DNA of 64,000 bases from Neptunomonas sp. (GCF_016744175.1 NZ_JADGEV010000016.1:25672-89671); one strand, 5' to 3'. Shown: positions 1 through 10,211, numbered from the stretch's first letter. The notes: generated by a model not told the origin, from the letters alone. Made by a program: numbers and translations.

Positions 1-205
1 ATAAACACAGTGATAATGATGAACTATCTACCTTTTGAACATTCGAAAAATCTAGTATGCAATCTCCAACTGAAGCAGAGATTGCTGTCTCGACCGCTTT
101 ACGAACACCATCGATATAAGGAAAAATCAAATCGCCAGTCAGTTCGATTCTACTTTGTTCTTGGTTTGATGTGATGCTCAATGGCGAGATTTCCTTTTGA
201 TCCAT
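1..205 (-). CDS. mlaB: MlaB, STAS-domain subunit of the Mla phospholipid transporter (3' end outside window)
   Basis: This is the N-terminal 68 codons of a STAS-domain protein, cut by the left window edge. It starts at ATG 205, only 6 bases after the mlaC stop, so it is the last visible gene of the mla operon. The segment DFSNVQKVDSS is the usual STAS strand and phospho-acceptor loop. In known Mla systems MlaB binds the ATPase MlaF on the cytoplasmic side and is needed for activity of the MlaFEDB inner-membrane complex. The identification rests on this motif plus operon position; the rest of the domain is not visible. Confidence 0.85.
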   Translation of the reverse strand, partial: MDQKEISPLSITSNQEQSRIELTGDLIFPYIDGVRKAVETAISASVGDCILDFSNVQKVDSSSLSLCL

Positions 206-211
206 CACAAA

Positions 212-841
212 TCAGCTCTTTTTCGGCTTATCATCAATTTGAGCTTCCCAAGAATTTACAACACGACCTACATCATAACGAGAGCGTTGCATCATTTCTG
301 CAAATTGATTCTGGAAAGTAATCCTTAAATTAATACCGTTAAGCATAACGTTGACCAATTTCCATTGCCCATCCGCTTTGACCATATAATTCACTAAGGT
401 GTAGCCAACGCCTGCTTTAGAGGTAACGTTAACAGATACTATTTGCTTACTATCGACAGGACTAACGCTGTTAGTAGCAATTAAATCATACTCTTCAACA
501 TCAAATTCAAGCAGTGACTTTGCATAGGTTTTTATTAAGGTCTGCTTAAAAACAACTGCAAACTTTTCACGCTGAGCATGGTTAGCTTGACGATAATACT
601 TACCCATCACCCACTTAGATATGTATTCAAAATCCACATCCCTATCAACTATCGTTTCAATATCGTGTGTTACTGATTCAATATCAACGGGTCGTTCCAA
701 ACGATGCTCATCGATGACAACAATCATGTCTTCTATTGTTTGGCGAACTTTAACACTTGCCTCCTGCCAGGTGGCCTGAGCAATAACTGGCTGCATAGCC
801 AAACTCATTCCAAGCAAAAAGGTTACAAAAAAGCGTTTCAT
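212..841 (-). CDS. mlaC: MlaC, periplasmic phospholipid-binding shuttle
   Basis: The 209-residue protein begins with a Sec signal peptide (Lys-Arg then a hydrophobic stretch, cleavage near residue 22 after AQA) and has the MlaC/Ttg2 layout, including the YISKWVMGKYYRQA region and the conserved YDVGRVVNSWE segment near the C-terminus. In the family MlaC carries phospholipids between the outer-membrane MlaA complex and the inner-membrane MlaFEDB complex, helping keep the outer leaflet asymmetric. It lies 14 bases after mlaD in the same direction and is of normal length. Confidence 0.95.
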   Translation of the reverse strand: MKRFFVTFLLGMSLAMQPVIAQATWQEASVKVRQTIEDMIVVIDEHRLERPVDIESVTHDIETIVDRDVDFEYISKWVMGKYYRQANHAQREKFAVVFKQTLIKTYAKSLLEFDVEEYDLIATNSVSPVDSKQIVSVNVTSKAGVGYTLVNYMVKADGQWKLVNVMLNGINLRITFQNQFAEMMQRSRYDVGRVVNSWEAQIDDKPKKS

Positions 842-855
842 TAAGATAACCTCTT

Positions 856-1314
856 TTAGTTACTTACTTTATTAAAAAGAAACTTCCCAATCAGGTCTTC
901 AAGCACTAATGCTGATTGAGTGTCATCGATATAATCTCCATCTTTCAGATTGTCATCTTCAAAACCGACAGAGATACCTATGTACTGCTCTCCTAACAAT
1001 CCAGCTGTTAGAATTTTGGCTGAACTATCAATTGATAAATAATCAATTTCAGAATAAATATCTAGAGATACTAGCGCAACCAGCCGCTGAGTATCTATCT
1101 TAATACTTTTAACCTGCCCAATCTGAACACCAGAAAGCGTCACCTTCGCACGAGATGTCAAACCACCAATATTCTCAAATCGGGCATGCACAGTATAATC
1201 ACCATGTCTATCAGATAGCTTTAGACCACTCACGTTCAAAGCCAAACCTAATAATGCCAAAATACCGAGCACCATAAAGAAGCCGACCATGATTTCTATC
1301 CATCGTGTACGCAT
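856..1314 (-). CDS. mlaD: MlaD, MCE-domain substrate-binding subunit
   Basis: The 152-residue protein has one N-terminal membrane anchor (about residues 8-28) followed by a single MCE domain (about 39-120) with the family signature GGLTSRAKVTLSGVQIGQV and the hydrophobic GLLGEQYIGIS strand. MlaD forms a hexameric ring on the periplasmic face of the MlaE permease and passes lipid to or from MlaC. It starts 3 bases after the mlaE stop, implying translational coupling. Confidence 0.95.
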   Translation of the reverse strand: MRTRWIEIMVGFFMVLGILALLGLALNVSGLKLSDRHGDYTVHARFENIGGLTSRAKVTLSGVQIGQVKSIKIDTQRLVALVSLDIYSEIDYLSIDSSAKILTAGLLGEQYIGISVGFEDDNLKDGDYIDDTQSALVLEDLIGKFLFNKVSN

Positions 1315-1317
1315 TTC

Positions 1318-2100
1318 TTATAAATCTCCAAACATCAATGCGGTTAAAATAAAGTCCAGTGCTAAAACAGCTAAAGACGAATAAACAACTGTACGTGTCG
1401 TTGCTTGGCTAATACCTTCAGAAGTCGGCACGCAATCATAACCCTGAAAAACAGCTATCCACGTTACTACGATCCCAAATACAACAGCCTTGATCACCCC
1501 ATTTAAAACATCACCTGTAAAACTTACAGAATTTTGCATATTCGACCAGAACGACCCCTCAAAGATCCCAAGCCACTCAACACTGACTAAAGCACCGCCC
1601 CAAATTCCAACCATCGCAAAAATAATTGCAAGTATAGGCATAGATATAAACCCAGCCCACAACCTAGGAGCTACGATACGACGTAGAGGATCGACACCAA
1701 TCATTTCTAGGCTCGACAACTGCTCTGTCGCCTTCATCAAACCAATCTCGGCTGTTAATGCTGAACCAGCACGCCCAGCAAATAATAAAGCAGTAACGAC
1801 AGGTGCCAATTCTCTTACCAGACTCAGCGCAACCATCTGGCCAACCGCTTGCTCAGACCCATAATCAACCAGAATCGTGTACCCTTGCAAACCCAGCACC
1901 ATGCCAATAAAAAGACCCGACACTATAATAATAACGAGAGATAACACACCTATAAAATAAATTTGTTTCAGCAGCAAAGGAAACATAACAAAAGGGGCTG
2001 GCTTTGCCACTAATGACTGCCACACCACGCCTCCTGAACGCCCAATACCTGCCAAACGATCAAGTACCGAACGACCTAATAGAGCAAACTGATTAAGCAT
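1318..2100 (-). CDS. mlaE: MlaE, permease of the Mla phospholipid ABC transporter
   Basis: The 260-residue integral membrane protein of the MlaE/Ttg2B permease family has about five hydrophobic segments and the family-typical [20 protein letters not shown] region and [16 protein letters not shown] cytoplasmic coupling helix. It is the transmembrane core through which phospholipids pass, driven by MlaF. The start codon overlaps the mlaF stop by one base (TAATG), the usual coupling in this operon. Length is normal. Confidence 0.96.
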   Translation of the reverse strand: MLNQFALLGRSVLDRLAGIGRSGGVVWQSLVAKPAPFVMFPLLLKQIYFIGVLSLVIIIVSGLFIGMVLGLQGYTILVDYGSEQAVGQMVALSLVRELAPVVTALLFAGRAGSALTAEIGLMKATEQLSSLEMIGVDPLRRIVAPRLWAGFISMPILAIIFAMVGIWGGALVSVEWLGIFEGSFWSNMQNSVSFTGDVLNGVIKAVVFGIVVTWIAVFQGYDCVPTSEGISQATTRTVVYSSLAVLALDFILTALMFGDL

Positions 2101-2921
2101 TACCGCTCCTCTGTAAAATATAGGTCTTCTAATACATCATCGTCGGAAAAATGAAATGGCACAGGCCCATCCGGCAAGCCTTGCATAAACTGTTTAACCT
2201 GTTCTGTCTGATTGCTCAGCAATTCCTGTGGTGAACCAGATGCAATCACCTCACCATCCGACAACAGAAATATATTGTCAGCAATACTCATTGTCTCTTG
2301 AATATCATGCGAAACAATTATGCTAGTATGACCCAGTGCTTCGTTTATCTGACGAATTAGCTTAACAAGCACCCCTTTAGCTATAGGGTCTTGACCTGTA
2401 AAAGGTTCATCATACATAACAATGTCAGGATCTAATGCGATAGCTCTAGCTAAAGCGACTCTCCTTGCCATCCCTCCAGATAGTTCACTGGGCATTAGAT
2501 CTCTAGCTCCGCGTAACCCAACAGCCTGCAATTTCAATAAAACAATATCGCGCACCATGTCATCAGGCAGCTTTGTATGGACCTTTATAGGAAAAGCCAC
2601 ATTTTCATAGACACTCATATCAGTGAAAAGTGCACCACTTTGAAATAACATTCCCATACGTTCACGCAAAGTAAATAGTTGTTGGCGTGAAATACCGTGG
2701 ACATCTAACCCATCAATTTCTATATGGCCACCATCTGGACGCAACTGACCACCGATCAACTTGAGCAGCGTCGTCTTACCTGTCCCTGACGGCCCCATAA
2801 TGGCGGTTATTTTCCCACGAGGAATTTTCATATCCACATGACGGAAAATTTGACGAGTGCCTCGACTAAAGCTCAAAGCGCTGATATCAATAATTGATTC
2901 TGGACTGTTATTCACCGACAT
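2100..2921 (-). CDS. mlaF: MlaF, ATPase of the Mla phospholipid transporter
   Basis: This 273-residue ABC ATPase has Walker [10 protein letters not shown] at about residues 43-51, the signature [14 protein letters not shown], Walker [14 protein letters not shown] and the H-loop SHD. It is the first gene of the minus-strand operon mlaFEDCB and powers lipid transport through MlaE. The operon is divergent from yrbG, the common ancestral arrangement in gammaproteobacteria. Confidence 0.96.
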   Translation of the reverse strand: MSVNNSPESIIDISALSFSRGTRQIFRHVDMKIPRGKITAIMGPSGTGKTTLLKLIGGQLRPDGGHIEIDGLDVHGISRQQLFTLRERMGMLFQSGALFTDMSVYENVAFPIKVHTKLPDDMVRDIVLLKLQAVGLRGARDLMPSELSGGMARRVALARAIALDPDIVMYDEPFTGQDPIAKGVLVKLIRQINEALGHTSIIVSHDIQETMSIADNIFLLSDGEVIASGSPQELLSNQTEQVKQFMQGLPDGPVPFHFSDDDVLEDLYFTEER

Positions 2922-3102
2922 ATTCTATAGCCTTGTTCCCTACTATTTAGAGGAGGGTTAGTGACCCATTAATCCATATAGAAATACAGCGGCGCACTAT
3001 ACCACTGCCTGCACAAAACATGAACAGATCTTCCTTTTAACTTGCACCATTTTTTGGTTCTGATTTAATAAGCCGTTTTAACAGTCGGGCACAATAAACC
3101 CT

Positions 3103-4059
3103 ATGCTATTTCCGATTCTATCTATTCTCGCTGGACTCATCATATTGGTCTGGAGCGCTGACCGTTTTGTGATAGGTGCGGCTGCAACCGCAAAAAACTC
3201 GGGAATGTCGCCTATGCTAATCGGTTTGACGATCGTATCATTCGGCACATCAGCCCCTGAAATATTAGTATCATTAATGGCCTCAATTAATGACGCAGGT
3301 AGTCTAGCGGTAGGGAATGCACTAGGCTCCAACATTGCCAATATAGGTCTAGTCTTAGGCATTACGGCTATTATTGCTCCACTGCCAGTAAAATCTGCAG
3401 TTTTACGTAAAGAAATGCCACTTCTGCTTTGCATCACACTCCTAGCCGGTGCAGTACTTTACAATTTAAACATAACATTAATAGACGGTATTTTATTAGT
3501 AGCATCACTCATTGCATGCTTAATACTCTTTGCTAAATTCCAACAAAGCAACACTCCTGAAGATCACATTTCAGATGAAGCTGAAGAAATACCTGAAATG
3601 AGTACTGGCAAAGCACTATTTTGGCTTGTACTTGGTTTAAGCTTACTTGTTGGAAGCTCACGGATGCTTGTCTGGGGAGCCGTAGAAATAGCAACACACA
3701 TTGGGATTTCTGAGCTTGTTATTGGATTAACAATTATTGCTATCGGAACCAGCCTACCGGAACTTGCCGCATCTATTGCCAGTGCCCTGAAAAAGCATCA
3801 CGATATTGCTTTAGGGAATATAGTCGGATCAAATATTTTTAATCTTGCCGCTGTAATGGCTATTCCAGGCTTTGTAAGCCCAGTCACACTTGATGCAATC
3901 GCTTTCAACCGCGATTACATGGTAATGCTGTCTCTGACAGTTGCTCTTTTAATTTTTTGTCTTTTACAAAGACCTGCAAAAATAAACAGAGTAGAAGGCA
4001 GCCTCCTAACAGCAGCATATGCGGCATATATGTTTGTGTTATACACTATGTCAACCTGA
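3103..4059 (+). CDS. yrbG: YrbG-type inner-membrane sodium/calcium exchanger
   Basis: This 318-residue CaCA-superfamily antiporter has two homologous halves of about five membrane segments each. The two alpha-repeat signatures are visible as GTSAPEILVS near residue 49 and GTSLPELAAS near residue 222, each followed by LGNxxGSNI. The family exchanges Ca2+ against Na+ or H+ across the inner membrane; the ion is inferred. It heads the block yrbG-kdsD-lptC-lptA-lptB and ends 16 bases before kdsD. Confidence 0.92.
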   Translation: MLFPILSILAGLIILVWSADRFVIGAAATAKNSGMSPMLIGLTIVSFGTSAPEILVSLMASINDAGSLAVGNALGSNIANIGLVLGITAIIAPLPVKSAVLRKEMPLLLCITLLAGAVLYNLNITLIDGILLVASLIACLILFAKFQQSNTPEDHISDEAEEIPEMSTGKALFWLVLGLSLLVGSSRMLVWGAVEIATHIGISELVIGLTIIAIGTSLPELAASIASALKKHHDIALGNIVGSNIFNLAAVMAIPGFVSPVTLDAIAFNRDYMVMLSLTVALLIFCLLQRPAKINRVEGSLLTAAYAAYMFVLYTMST

Positions 4060-4075
4060 CAAGAAGCCGAACGCA

Positions 4076-5062
4076 ATGAATAAAACTAACGACAATACAA
4101 AATTTTTTATTGAATCAGCCGTCCGCACTATAAAACTAGAAGCGGAAGCCGTAAGTGACCTTCTAAGCTATCTAGACGACAGCTTTGAAAGAGCCTGCCA
4201 CCTAATGATGGAATGCACTGGACGCATAATCATTACGGGCATGGGAAAATCTGGCCATATAGGCAGTAAAATTGCTGCCACCCTAGCCAGTACAGGAACG
4301 CCTGCCTTTTATGTACACCCAGGTGAAGCCAGCCATGGAGACATGGGTATGTTCACATCAAAAGATGTGGTATTAGCGCTATCTAATTCTGGAGAGACCT
4401 CTGAAATTGTTACCATTTTACCCCTGATAAAGCGCATGGGCGCACCTCTGATTAGTATTACTGCTCACCCATTATCTACTTTATCTCAAGCGGCCAATGC
4501 GAATCTACACATAGGCGTTGAGAAAGAGGCCTGCCCCCTAGGACTCGCCCCAACCTCAAGCACAACCACTCAATTAGTGCTGGGAGATGCCTTAGCTATA
4601 GCATTACTAGAGGCGAAAGGGTTTAGTGCAGAGGATTTTGCATTTTCTCATCCAGGCGGAAGTCTTGGCCGAAAACTGTTATTGAAAGTAAAAGACATTA
4701 TGCATTCTGGCGACGATATACCTATCGTGGAGCAAGGCACCCCTATTAATACAACGCTGATTGAAGTTACTGAAAAACGTTTAGGAATGACAACGGTTGT
4801 TAATCAATCCGGTGCACTCATTGGCATATTCACGGACGGTGATTTACGACGTACCTTAGACCAAGAACTGAATCTTAAAAAAACACCAATAGAAACTGTA
4901 ATGACCCCCCATTGCACGACTATATCTGGGGACTTGCTAGCGGCTGAAGCCTTAAAGATCATGCAAGATAAGAAAATAAATGCATTAATTGTATGCGATA
5001 GCCAAAACAGGCCAACAGGCGCGTTAAATATGCACGACATGCTTAAAGCGGGAGTGATTTAA
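4076..5062 (+). CDS. kdsD: KdsD, D-arabinose 5-phosphate isomerase
   Basis: The 328-residue protein has an N-terminal SIS sugar-isomerase domain (GMGKSGHIGSKIAATLASTG, SNSGETSEI) and two CBS domains in the C-terminal third. It converts ribulose 5-phosphate to arabinose 5-phosphate, the first committed step to KDO for lipopolysaccharide. An upstream in-frame start at 4019 lies inside yrbG and would add unconserved residues, so ATG 4076 is chosen. The stop overlaps the first base of the downstream kdsC remnant's ATG. Next in the pathway would be kdsC, which is deleted here. Confidence 0.95.
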   Translation: MNKTNDNTKFFIESAVRTIKLEAEAVSDLLSYLDDSFERACHLMMECTGRIIITGMGKSGHIGSKIAATLASTGTPAFYVHPGEASHGDMGMFTSKDVVLALSNSGETSEIVTILPLIKRMGAPLISITAHPLSTLSQAANANLHIGVEKEACPLGLAPTSSTTTQLVLGDALAIALLEAKGFSAEDFAFSHPGGSLGRKLLLKVKDIMHSGDDIPIVEQGTPINTTLIEVTEKRLGMTTVVNQSGALIGIFTDGDLRRTLDQELNLKKTPIETVMTPHCTTISGDLLAAEALKIMQDKKINALIVCDSQNRPTGALNMHDMLKAGVI

Positions 5063-5178
5063 TGCGAAAAATAGACACTCCACGGCTAAAAGAAAAGGTG
5101 AAAAAAATTCGTGCTTTTTGTGAAGCCATACTCGATGCCCAAGAAAAATGTCTGCCTACTTACCAGAGGTTTTTATAA
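5062..5178 (+). pseudogene. kdsC: kdsC remnant: in-frame internal deletion (38 codons left)
   Basis: Between kdsD and lptC a small open frame (ATG 5062, TAA 5176-5178) overlaps the kdsD stop and ends 2 bases before the lptC ATG. Its first 17 codons (ending LKEKVKKIR) look like the N-terminus of KdsC just before the HAD nucleophile motif, and its last ~20 codons (RAFCEAILDAQEK) resemble the KdsC C-terminal helix, typically VREVCxLILxAQGK. The whole catalytic HAD core, about 140 residues, is missing. The join falls at a shared Ile/Val-Arg. KDO 8-phosphate phosphatase activity cannot come from this peptide. The assignment is from memory of the family and from position, not from an alignment. Confidence 0.7.
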
Positions 5179-5180
5179 AT

Positions 5181-5750
5181 ATGTTTTTAACGCGCAGCAA
5201 AACCAGGATATCTCTGGCGATTCTGCTACTAATTCCATTATTTTTATATTGGATCATTAACTCTGATTCAAGCAAAAACGATGCCTCTGAACCTCACATC
5301 ATTAGTGGTGTCGATTACTTTATGAAAACAGTATCGACCAAACAGTTTAATGCTCATGGCGGGCTAGAGCTTACCCTTAACTCAGAGGAGCTCAACCACT
5401 TTCCACATAAAAATCAAGCCATGCTAAAACAGCCGCGCATTAACCTGATAGAACAAAATACTATTCGGCTCAGCACTCAAAGTATATCAGGAATAGTGTA
5501 TGACAATACCGACCGCTTTGACCTTAGTGAACAAGTCATCGTCACACACAATCAGCAAAATAAAGAACCCAGCACTCTTAAAACATCAGAATTAAGTCTT
5601 TATTATACTAAGGAAATTGCTGAAACTAAGGCGCCTGTTGAAATTACAAATCAGTCACACATAACAACAGCGATAGGCATGACTATTAATTATAAAACAA
5701 ACACATCTGAGTTACTTTCAGATGTCAAAGGCACATTCCATGCTAAATAA
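5181..5750 (+). CDS. lptC: LptC, inner-membrane anchored LPS transport protein
   Basis: A 189-residue bitopic protein: one N-terminal membrane helix (ISLAILLLIPLFLYWII) and a periplasmic beta-jellyroll domain of the OstA/LptC type. ATG 5181 is preferred over the in-frame 5148 because 5148 lies within the kdsC remnant, while 5181 has a purine-rich GAGG upstream. LptC receives LPS from LptB2FG and hands it to LptA. Sequence is weakly conserved as usual; context (lptA and lptB follow) makes the call firm. Confidence 0.9.
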   Translation: MFLTRSKTRISLAILLLIPLFLYWIINSDSSKNDASEPHIISGVDYFMKTVSTKQFNAHGGLELTLNSEELNHFPHKNQAMLKQPRINLIEQNTIRLSTQSISGIVYDNTDRFDLSEQVIVTHNQQNKEPSTLKTSELSLYYTKEIAETKAPVEITNQSHITTAIGMTINYKTNTSELLSDVKGTFHAK

Positions 5751-6243
5751 CAGGTCACTATTATCACTCTTTATTATCAACCTTTTTTTCAGCACGCTAA
5801 GCTTTGCATTACCAACCGACCGTAAGCAACCTATTCATATAAGTGCTGATAGTGCTCGTATTGATGACAACACGGGTACAACGACTTATAAAGGTAATGT
5901 CTTAATGACTCAGGGCAGCATGAAAATCCGCGCAGCTAATGTCAACCTTTACCGAAAAAACGACGATGTGAGCCATATTATCGCAACCGGAGGGCCTGCA
6001 AACTTTAGCCAGCAGCCCTCTGAAAACCAAGTAATGACCAACGCTTTTGGAAAGAGGCTCGAATACAAAATCTCCGACCAGACTGTCACTATTACAGGTG
6101 AAGCTCGAGTCGAACAAGGTCGTGATACCTTCAGTAGCGAGCGTATCGTTTATCAAATGGATAAAGCCATTGTAAATGCATATAGCGGAGCTGGTTCAAC
6201 TGGGCAACGTGTCCAAATGACTATTCAGCCTAAGGCCAAATAA
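5740..6243 (+). CDS. lptA: LptA, periplasmic LPS bridge protein
   Basis: A 167-residue secreted protein with a signal peptide ending near SFA and the OstA-like domain starting [24 protein letters not shown], given here as [13 protein letters not shown] then a YKGNV strand. LptA oligomers form the bridge carrying LPS across the periplasm between LptC and LptD. ATG 5740 gives a proper short n-region and overlaps lptC by 11 bases; an alternative start at 5722 would add six residues. Operon with lptC and lptB. Confidence 0.92.
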   Translation: MLNNRSLLSLFIINLFFSTLSFALPTDRKQPIHISADSARIDDNTGTTTYKGNVLMTQGSMKIRAANVNLYRKNDDVSHIIATGGPANFSQQPSENQVMTNAFGKRLEYKISDQTVTITGEARVEQGRDTFSSERIVYQMDKAIVNAYSGAGSTGQRVQMTIQPKAK

Positions 6244-6248
6244 AACCA

Positions 6249-6977
6249 ATGAGCACTCTTCTTCAGGCTTTACATCTTGCGAAATCATACAAAAAACGTC
6301 ACGTTGTCCGTGACGTTTCATTAGAAGTTAACAGTGGGGAGATTGTAGGCCTACTAGGGCCTAATGGGGCAGGTAAAACTACATGCTTTTATATGATCGT
6401 TGGGCTCATCAGTTCTGATAAAGGAGCCATTCGAATACAAAGTGATGACATTACGCAACTACCTATGCATGAGCGTGCCCGTAAAGGGATAGGCTACCTT
6501 CCCCAAGAAGCATCAATATTTCGCAAGCTAACCGTACAAGACAACTTACTCGGCATATTGGAGATGCGCAAGGAACTGTCGAACAAGCAGCGCACCGAAA
6601 AACTTGAAGCACTGCTGGATGAATTCCATATCACTCATCTGCGCGATAGCTTAGGCATGAGCCTTTCTGGTGGTGAGCGCCGGCGTGTAGAAATAGCACG
6701 TGCATTAGCTTCTGAACCAAACTTCATCTTACTTGATGAACCCTTTGCCGGTGTAGACCCCATATCAGTAAATGATATAAAGCAGACAATAAAACACCTA
6801 CAATCCAAAGGCATTGGGATTTTAATAACTGACCACAATGTAAGAGAAACCCTCGATATTTGTGAAAAGGCCTATATTGTAAGTGAAGGTGTTATTCTAG
6901 CTCAGGGTACACCGGACGAGATTTTGTCCAATGAACAAGTAAAAGCAGCATACTTAGGGCACACTTTTACACTTTAA
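6249..6977 (+). CDS. lptB: LptB, ATPase of the LPS export ABC transporter
   Basis: A 242-residue ABC ATPase with Walker [10 protein letters not shown], signature [15 protein letters not shown], Walker [14 protein letters not shown] and the H-loop TDHN, all as in LptB. It drives extraction of lipopolysaccharide from the inner membrane together with LptF, LptG and LptC. It lies 5 bases after lptA and 54 bases before rpoN, the classical order. Confidence 0.97.
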   Translation: MSTLLQALHLAKSYKKRHVVRDVSLEVNSGEIVGLLGPNGAGKTTCFYMIVGLISSDKGAIRIQSDDITQLPMHERARKGIGYLPQEASIFRKLTVQDNLLGILEMRKELSNKQRTEKLEALLDEFHITHLRDSLGMSLSGGERRRVEIARALASEPNFILLDEPFAGVDPISVNDIKQTIKHLQSKGIGILITDHNVRETLDICEKAYIVSEGVILAQGTPDEILSNEQVKAAYLGHTFTL

Positions 6978-7031
6978 CTTTGTATACCCTAAGAAACATG
7001 AACGGCCTTAACGGAGCAACCTTGTAGTTAT

Positions 7032-8528
7032 ATGAAGCAATCATTGCAACTCAAAATGGGTCAGCACCTGACAATGACCCCGCAACTGCAACAGGCAATT
7101 CGTTTATTGCAGCTGTCTACACTCGACCTCCAACATGAGATACAGGAAGCACTGGACAGCAACCCAATGCTTGAAACCAGTGATGATTCAGATGAGCACA
7201 CACCGGCGGTACAGCAAGAAATCACCACACCAAGCGAAGATAATCAACTCGCACAATCTACCGCGTCCAAAGAAGACAATGCAGACACACCAGCAGAAGA
7301 TCAGTGGAATGAAAGCATACCTGCAGAACTGAGTACCGACTCTTCTTGGGAAGACACTTACCAATCAGGGACTAGCACGAGCCAACGAGATGATGATTCA
7401 TTTTTTGAATCCAATGACTCTGCTGAAGAAACACTTCAAGATCATTTAAATTGGCAGCTAAACCTTACACCGATGGGGCCTGCAGATCGCTTAATCGCCG
7501 AAGCAATTATCGATGGTATTGATAACGAGGGATATTTACGCACAACGACGGAAGAGATTCTGGAGCACTTCAAAGAAAGTGAACCTACACTTTTTGAAGA
7601 AGCTGAGCTAGATGAAATAGACGCTGTGCTGCACAGGCTACAACAGTTTGACCCTCCAGGGGTTGCCTCTCGGGACCTAGGGGAATGCTTAAGCATTCAA
7701 CTGCGCCAACTCCCCTCTGATACGCCACTGCTTCAACAAGCTATAGCGTTATGCAATCAATATATTCACTTGTTAGGCTCCCGTGATTACAAGCAACTAT
7801 TACGTAAGCTCAGGTTAAAAGAACCTCAACTTCAAGCTATTATTACTTTAATTCAGTCACTTAATCCTTACCCTGGATCCCATATTTCGAGCGCTAAAGC
7901 CGAGTATGTAATTCCCGATGTATATGTAGAAAAGTTCCAAGGAGTTTGGACCGTTCGTCTTAACCAGGAAGCATCTCCTAACTTAAGAATAAACACTAGC
8001 TATGCGGACTTAATTAGGAGGGCTGATAGCAGTGCTGATAACACTTACCTCAAAAATCATTTACAAGAAGCCCGCTGGTTTATCAAAAGCCTGCTGAGCC
8101 GCAACGAAACACTGCTTAAGGTATCAAGCGAAATCATTGATCGCCAATCTGAATTCCTAGAACACGGCGAAGAAGCGATGAAACCAATGGTATTGCATGA
8201 TATTGCTGAAGCAGTGGAAATGCATGAATCTACCATTTCTCGTGTAACCACACAGAAATATATGCATACTCCCCGCGGTATATTTGAATTAAAATATTTT
8301 TTCTCTAGTCATGTGAATACTAATGATGGTGGGGCCGCTTCATCTACAGCCATTCGGGCTGTTATCAAGAAAATGATTTCTGCTGAAAATCCGGTAAAAC
8401 CACTCAGTGATAACAAAATTGCTCAATTACTAGATCAAGAAGGTATTCAAGTTGCAAGAAGGACCGTTGCAAAATACCGAGAAGCAATGAACATTGCTCC
8501 TTCTAATGAAAGGAAGTGTCTGGTTTAA
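7032..8528 (+). CDS. rpoN: RpoN, RNA polymerase sigma-54 factor
   Basis: A 498-residue sigma-54. Region I is the Gln/Leu-rich N-terminus ([20 protein letters not shown]), region II is an acidic Asp/Glu/Ser-rich stretch at about residues 50-125, followed by the core-binding domain and the C-terminal DNA-binding part with the RpoN box [10 protein letters not shown] near residues 477-486. It directs transcription from -24/-12 promoters with AAA+ activators. The downstream hpf-ptsN-rapZ-npr cluster is the usual one. All regions look intact. Confidence 0.97.
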   Translation: MKQSLQLKMGQHLTMTPQLQQAIRLLQLSTLDLQHEIQEALDSNPMLETSDDSDEHTPAVQQEITTPSEDNQLAQSTASKEDNADTPAEDQWNESIPAELSTDSSWEDTYQSGTSTSQRDDDSFFESNDSAEETLQDHLNWQLNLTPMGPADRLIAEAIIDGIDNEGYLRTTTEEILEHFKESEPTLFEEAELDEIDAVLHRLQQFDPPGVASRDLGECLSIQLRQLPSDTPLLQQAIALCNQYIHLLGSRDYKQLLRKLRLKEPQLQAIITLIQSLNPYPGSHISSAKAEYVIPDVYVEKFQGVWTVRLNQEASPNLRINTSYADLIRRADSSADNTYLKNHLQEARWFIKSLLSRNETLLKVSSEIIDRQSEFLEHGEEAMKPMVLHDIAEAVEMHESTISRVTTQKYMHTPRGIFELKYFFSSHVNTNDGGAASSTAIRAVIKKMISAENPVKPLSDNKIAQLLDQEGIQVARRTVAKYREAMNIAPSNERKCLV

Positions 8529-8570
8529 TATTAAGTTGTGGCAACATATGCCATTTAAAAGGAGATACCT

Positions 8571-8861
8571 ATGCAAATAAACATTACAGGTCATCATGTA
8601 GAATTATCTGAACCGCTTTCTGAGTACGTTCACACAAAATTTGAGAAGCTTGAGCGACATTTTGATAACATCACCAATGTGCAAGTAACACTCAGTATTG
8701 ATAAGCAACGCCAGAAAGCTGAAGCGGATATGCACATCGCGGGTGGGGAGCTCTTTGCAACAAGCGAGCAAGATGATATGTATGCTGCTATTGATGGATT
8801 AATTGACAAGCTAGATCGTCAAATCATCAAACACAAAGAAAAAACCAAAAGCCATAAGTAA
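8571..8861 (+). CDS. hpf: Ribosome hibernation promoting factor (short HPF)
   Basis: A 96-residue protein of the HPF/YfiA family, short form, starting MQINITGHHVELSEPL with the conserved DMYAAIDGLIDKLDRQI helix near the C-terminus. Short HPF binds the 30S subunit in stationary phase and with RMF stabilises 100S dimers. An AAGGAG ribosome-binding site precedes ATG 8571. It is between rpoN and ptsN as in most gammaproteobacteria. Confidence 0.95.
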   Translation: MQINITGHHVELSEPLSEYVHTKFEKLERHFDNITNVQVTLSIDKQRQKAEADMHIAGGELFATSEQDDMYAAIDGLIDKLDRQIIKHKEKTKSHK

Positions 8862-8880
8862 CTTTTAAAACTGAAATCAC

Positions 8881-9339
8881 ATGCCCATTCTGTCACTATT
8901 ATCACCAGAGCGAGTTCTTCAAAACATTGAAGGAGGCAGCAAAAAACGTATCATCGAATTTGTTAGCAAAATTATTGCTGAGTCAAATGATGAGCTCTCT
9001 GCAGAAGCCGTATTCAGTGGCCTCATTAGTAGGGAGCGATTGGGCAGTACTGGTATAGGCGAAGGTGTGGCAATCCCACACTGCCGCCTGGCCAACGTCC
9101 AAACAGCCATCGGGGTTCTTGCATATTTAGCCGAACCTATAGATTTTGATTCGATAGATAGCCAACCAGTGGATCTACTTTTTTTCTTATTGGTCCCTGA
9201 GGAAGCCTGTGATGAACACCTAAGCACATTAGGAAAACTTGCAGAAGTCTTCAGCCAATCAGAATTTCGAGATAAATTAAGAAACACGCATTCAAAAGAG
9301 CAACTATTAGAAGTTGCTACTCAATTGTTCCGGACCTAA
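8881..9339 (+). CDS. ptsN: PtsN, EIIA of the nitrogen-related phosphotransferase system
   Basis: A 152-residue PTS EIIA (Ntr type, fructose/mannitol fold) with the phospho-accepting His in GVAIPHCRL near residue 66. It receives phosphate from NPr (gene at 10248) and acts as a regulator, for example of potassium transport and nitrogen metabolism in related bacteria. Located between hpf and rapZ. Confidence 0.95.
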   Translation: MPILSLLSPERVLQNIEGGSKKRIIEFVSKIIAESNDELSAEAVFSGLISRERLGSTGIGEGVAIPHCRLANVQTAIGVLAYLAEPIDFDSIDSQPVDLLFFLLVPEEACDEHLSTLGKLAEVFSQSEFRDKLRNTHSKEQLLEVATQLFRT

Positions 9340-9353
9340 ATAAAGTTGGATCT

Positions 9354-10211
9354 ATGAAATTAGTCATCATCAGCGGGCGCTCAGGCTCCGGAAAAAGCAC
9401 GGCTCTACAAGCCCTCGAAGATGTTGGCTTTTATTGCATTGATAACCTTCCTGCAAAATTGTTGCCAAATTTAATTGATCACATGTTAGAGGATGATGCT
9501 CAGCTCGGCCGTATTGCTGTTTGTATTGATGCACGTAATTTATCAAGTAACCTGGAAAAGCTACCTAGCATCTGGAGGGACTTCAAAAAGCATCCTAGGA
9601 TCACAGTTGAGCTGCTTTACGTCGATGCATCCCATGACACGCTCTTAAAAAGATACAGCTCTACTAGGCGGCGCCATCCAATGGCAGAGCTAGTCAGCAA
9701 CCTACCTGACTCTATTGATTACGAGCGTACTTTATTAGAACCAATCGCCGACCTTGCCGACTTACGCATTGATACGACATTATTATCTATTTATGAGTTA
9801 CGTGACACCATAAAACTACGCGTTGCCGAACGCAAAGAACAATCCCTCTCTCTACAGTTTGAATCATTTGGCTTCAAGCATGGCGTTCCTATGGATGTAG
9901 ATGTTGTCTTTGACATGCGCATTTTACCCAACCCCTACTGGGTTGCTGAACTCAGAAAACATACGGGGTTAGACCAACCTGTGATAGATTTTCTAAGCCA
10001 AGAGAATGTTGTTGCCGAGATGATACAGGATGTTCAATTATACCTAGACAAGTGGTTGCCACACTTCATGCAAAACAATCGAAGTTATGTCACAGTAGGA
10101 ATTGGTTGCACTGGAGGTCAGCATCGTTCTGTTTATGTCACTGAGAAATTGGCTGGTCATTTTAAATCTCTTATGGATAATGTAAATATTAGGCATCGTG
10201 AGCTGCACTAA
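9354..10211 (+). CDS. rapZ: RapZ, P-loop RNase adapter protein
   Basis: A 285-residue protein with N-terminal Walker A GRSGSGKST (residues 8-16), the YCIDNLP motif, and the C-terminal GIGCTGGQHRSVYV domain, all typical of RapZ (YvcJ family). In Escherichia coli it targets sRNA GlmZ to RNase E and so tunes glucosamine-6-phosphate synthesis; this role in the present organism is inferred. 14 bases after ptsN. Confidence 0.95.
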   Translation: MKLVIISGRSGSGKSTALQALEDVGFYCIDNLPAKLLPNLIDHMLEDDAQLGRIAVCIDARNLSSNLEKLPSIWRDFKKHPRITVELLYVDASHDTLLKRYSSTRRRHPMAELVSNLPDSIDYERTLLEPIADLADLRIDTTLLSIYELRDTIKLRVAERKEQSLSLQFESFGFKHGVPMDVDVVFDMRILPNPYWVAELRKHTGLDQPVIDFLSQENVVAEMIQDVQLYLDKWLPHFMQNNRSYVTVGIGCTGGQHRSVYVTEKLAGHFKSLMDNVNIRHRELH

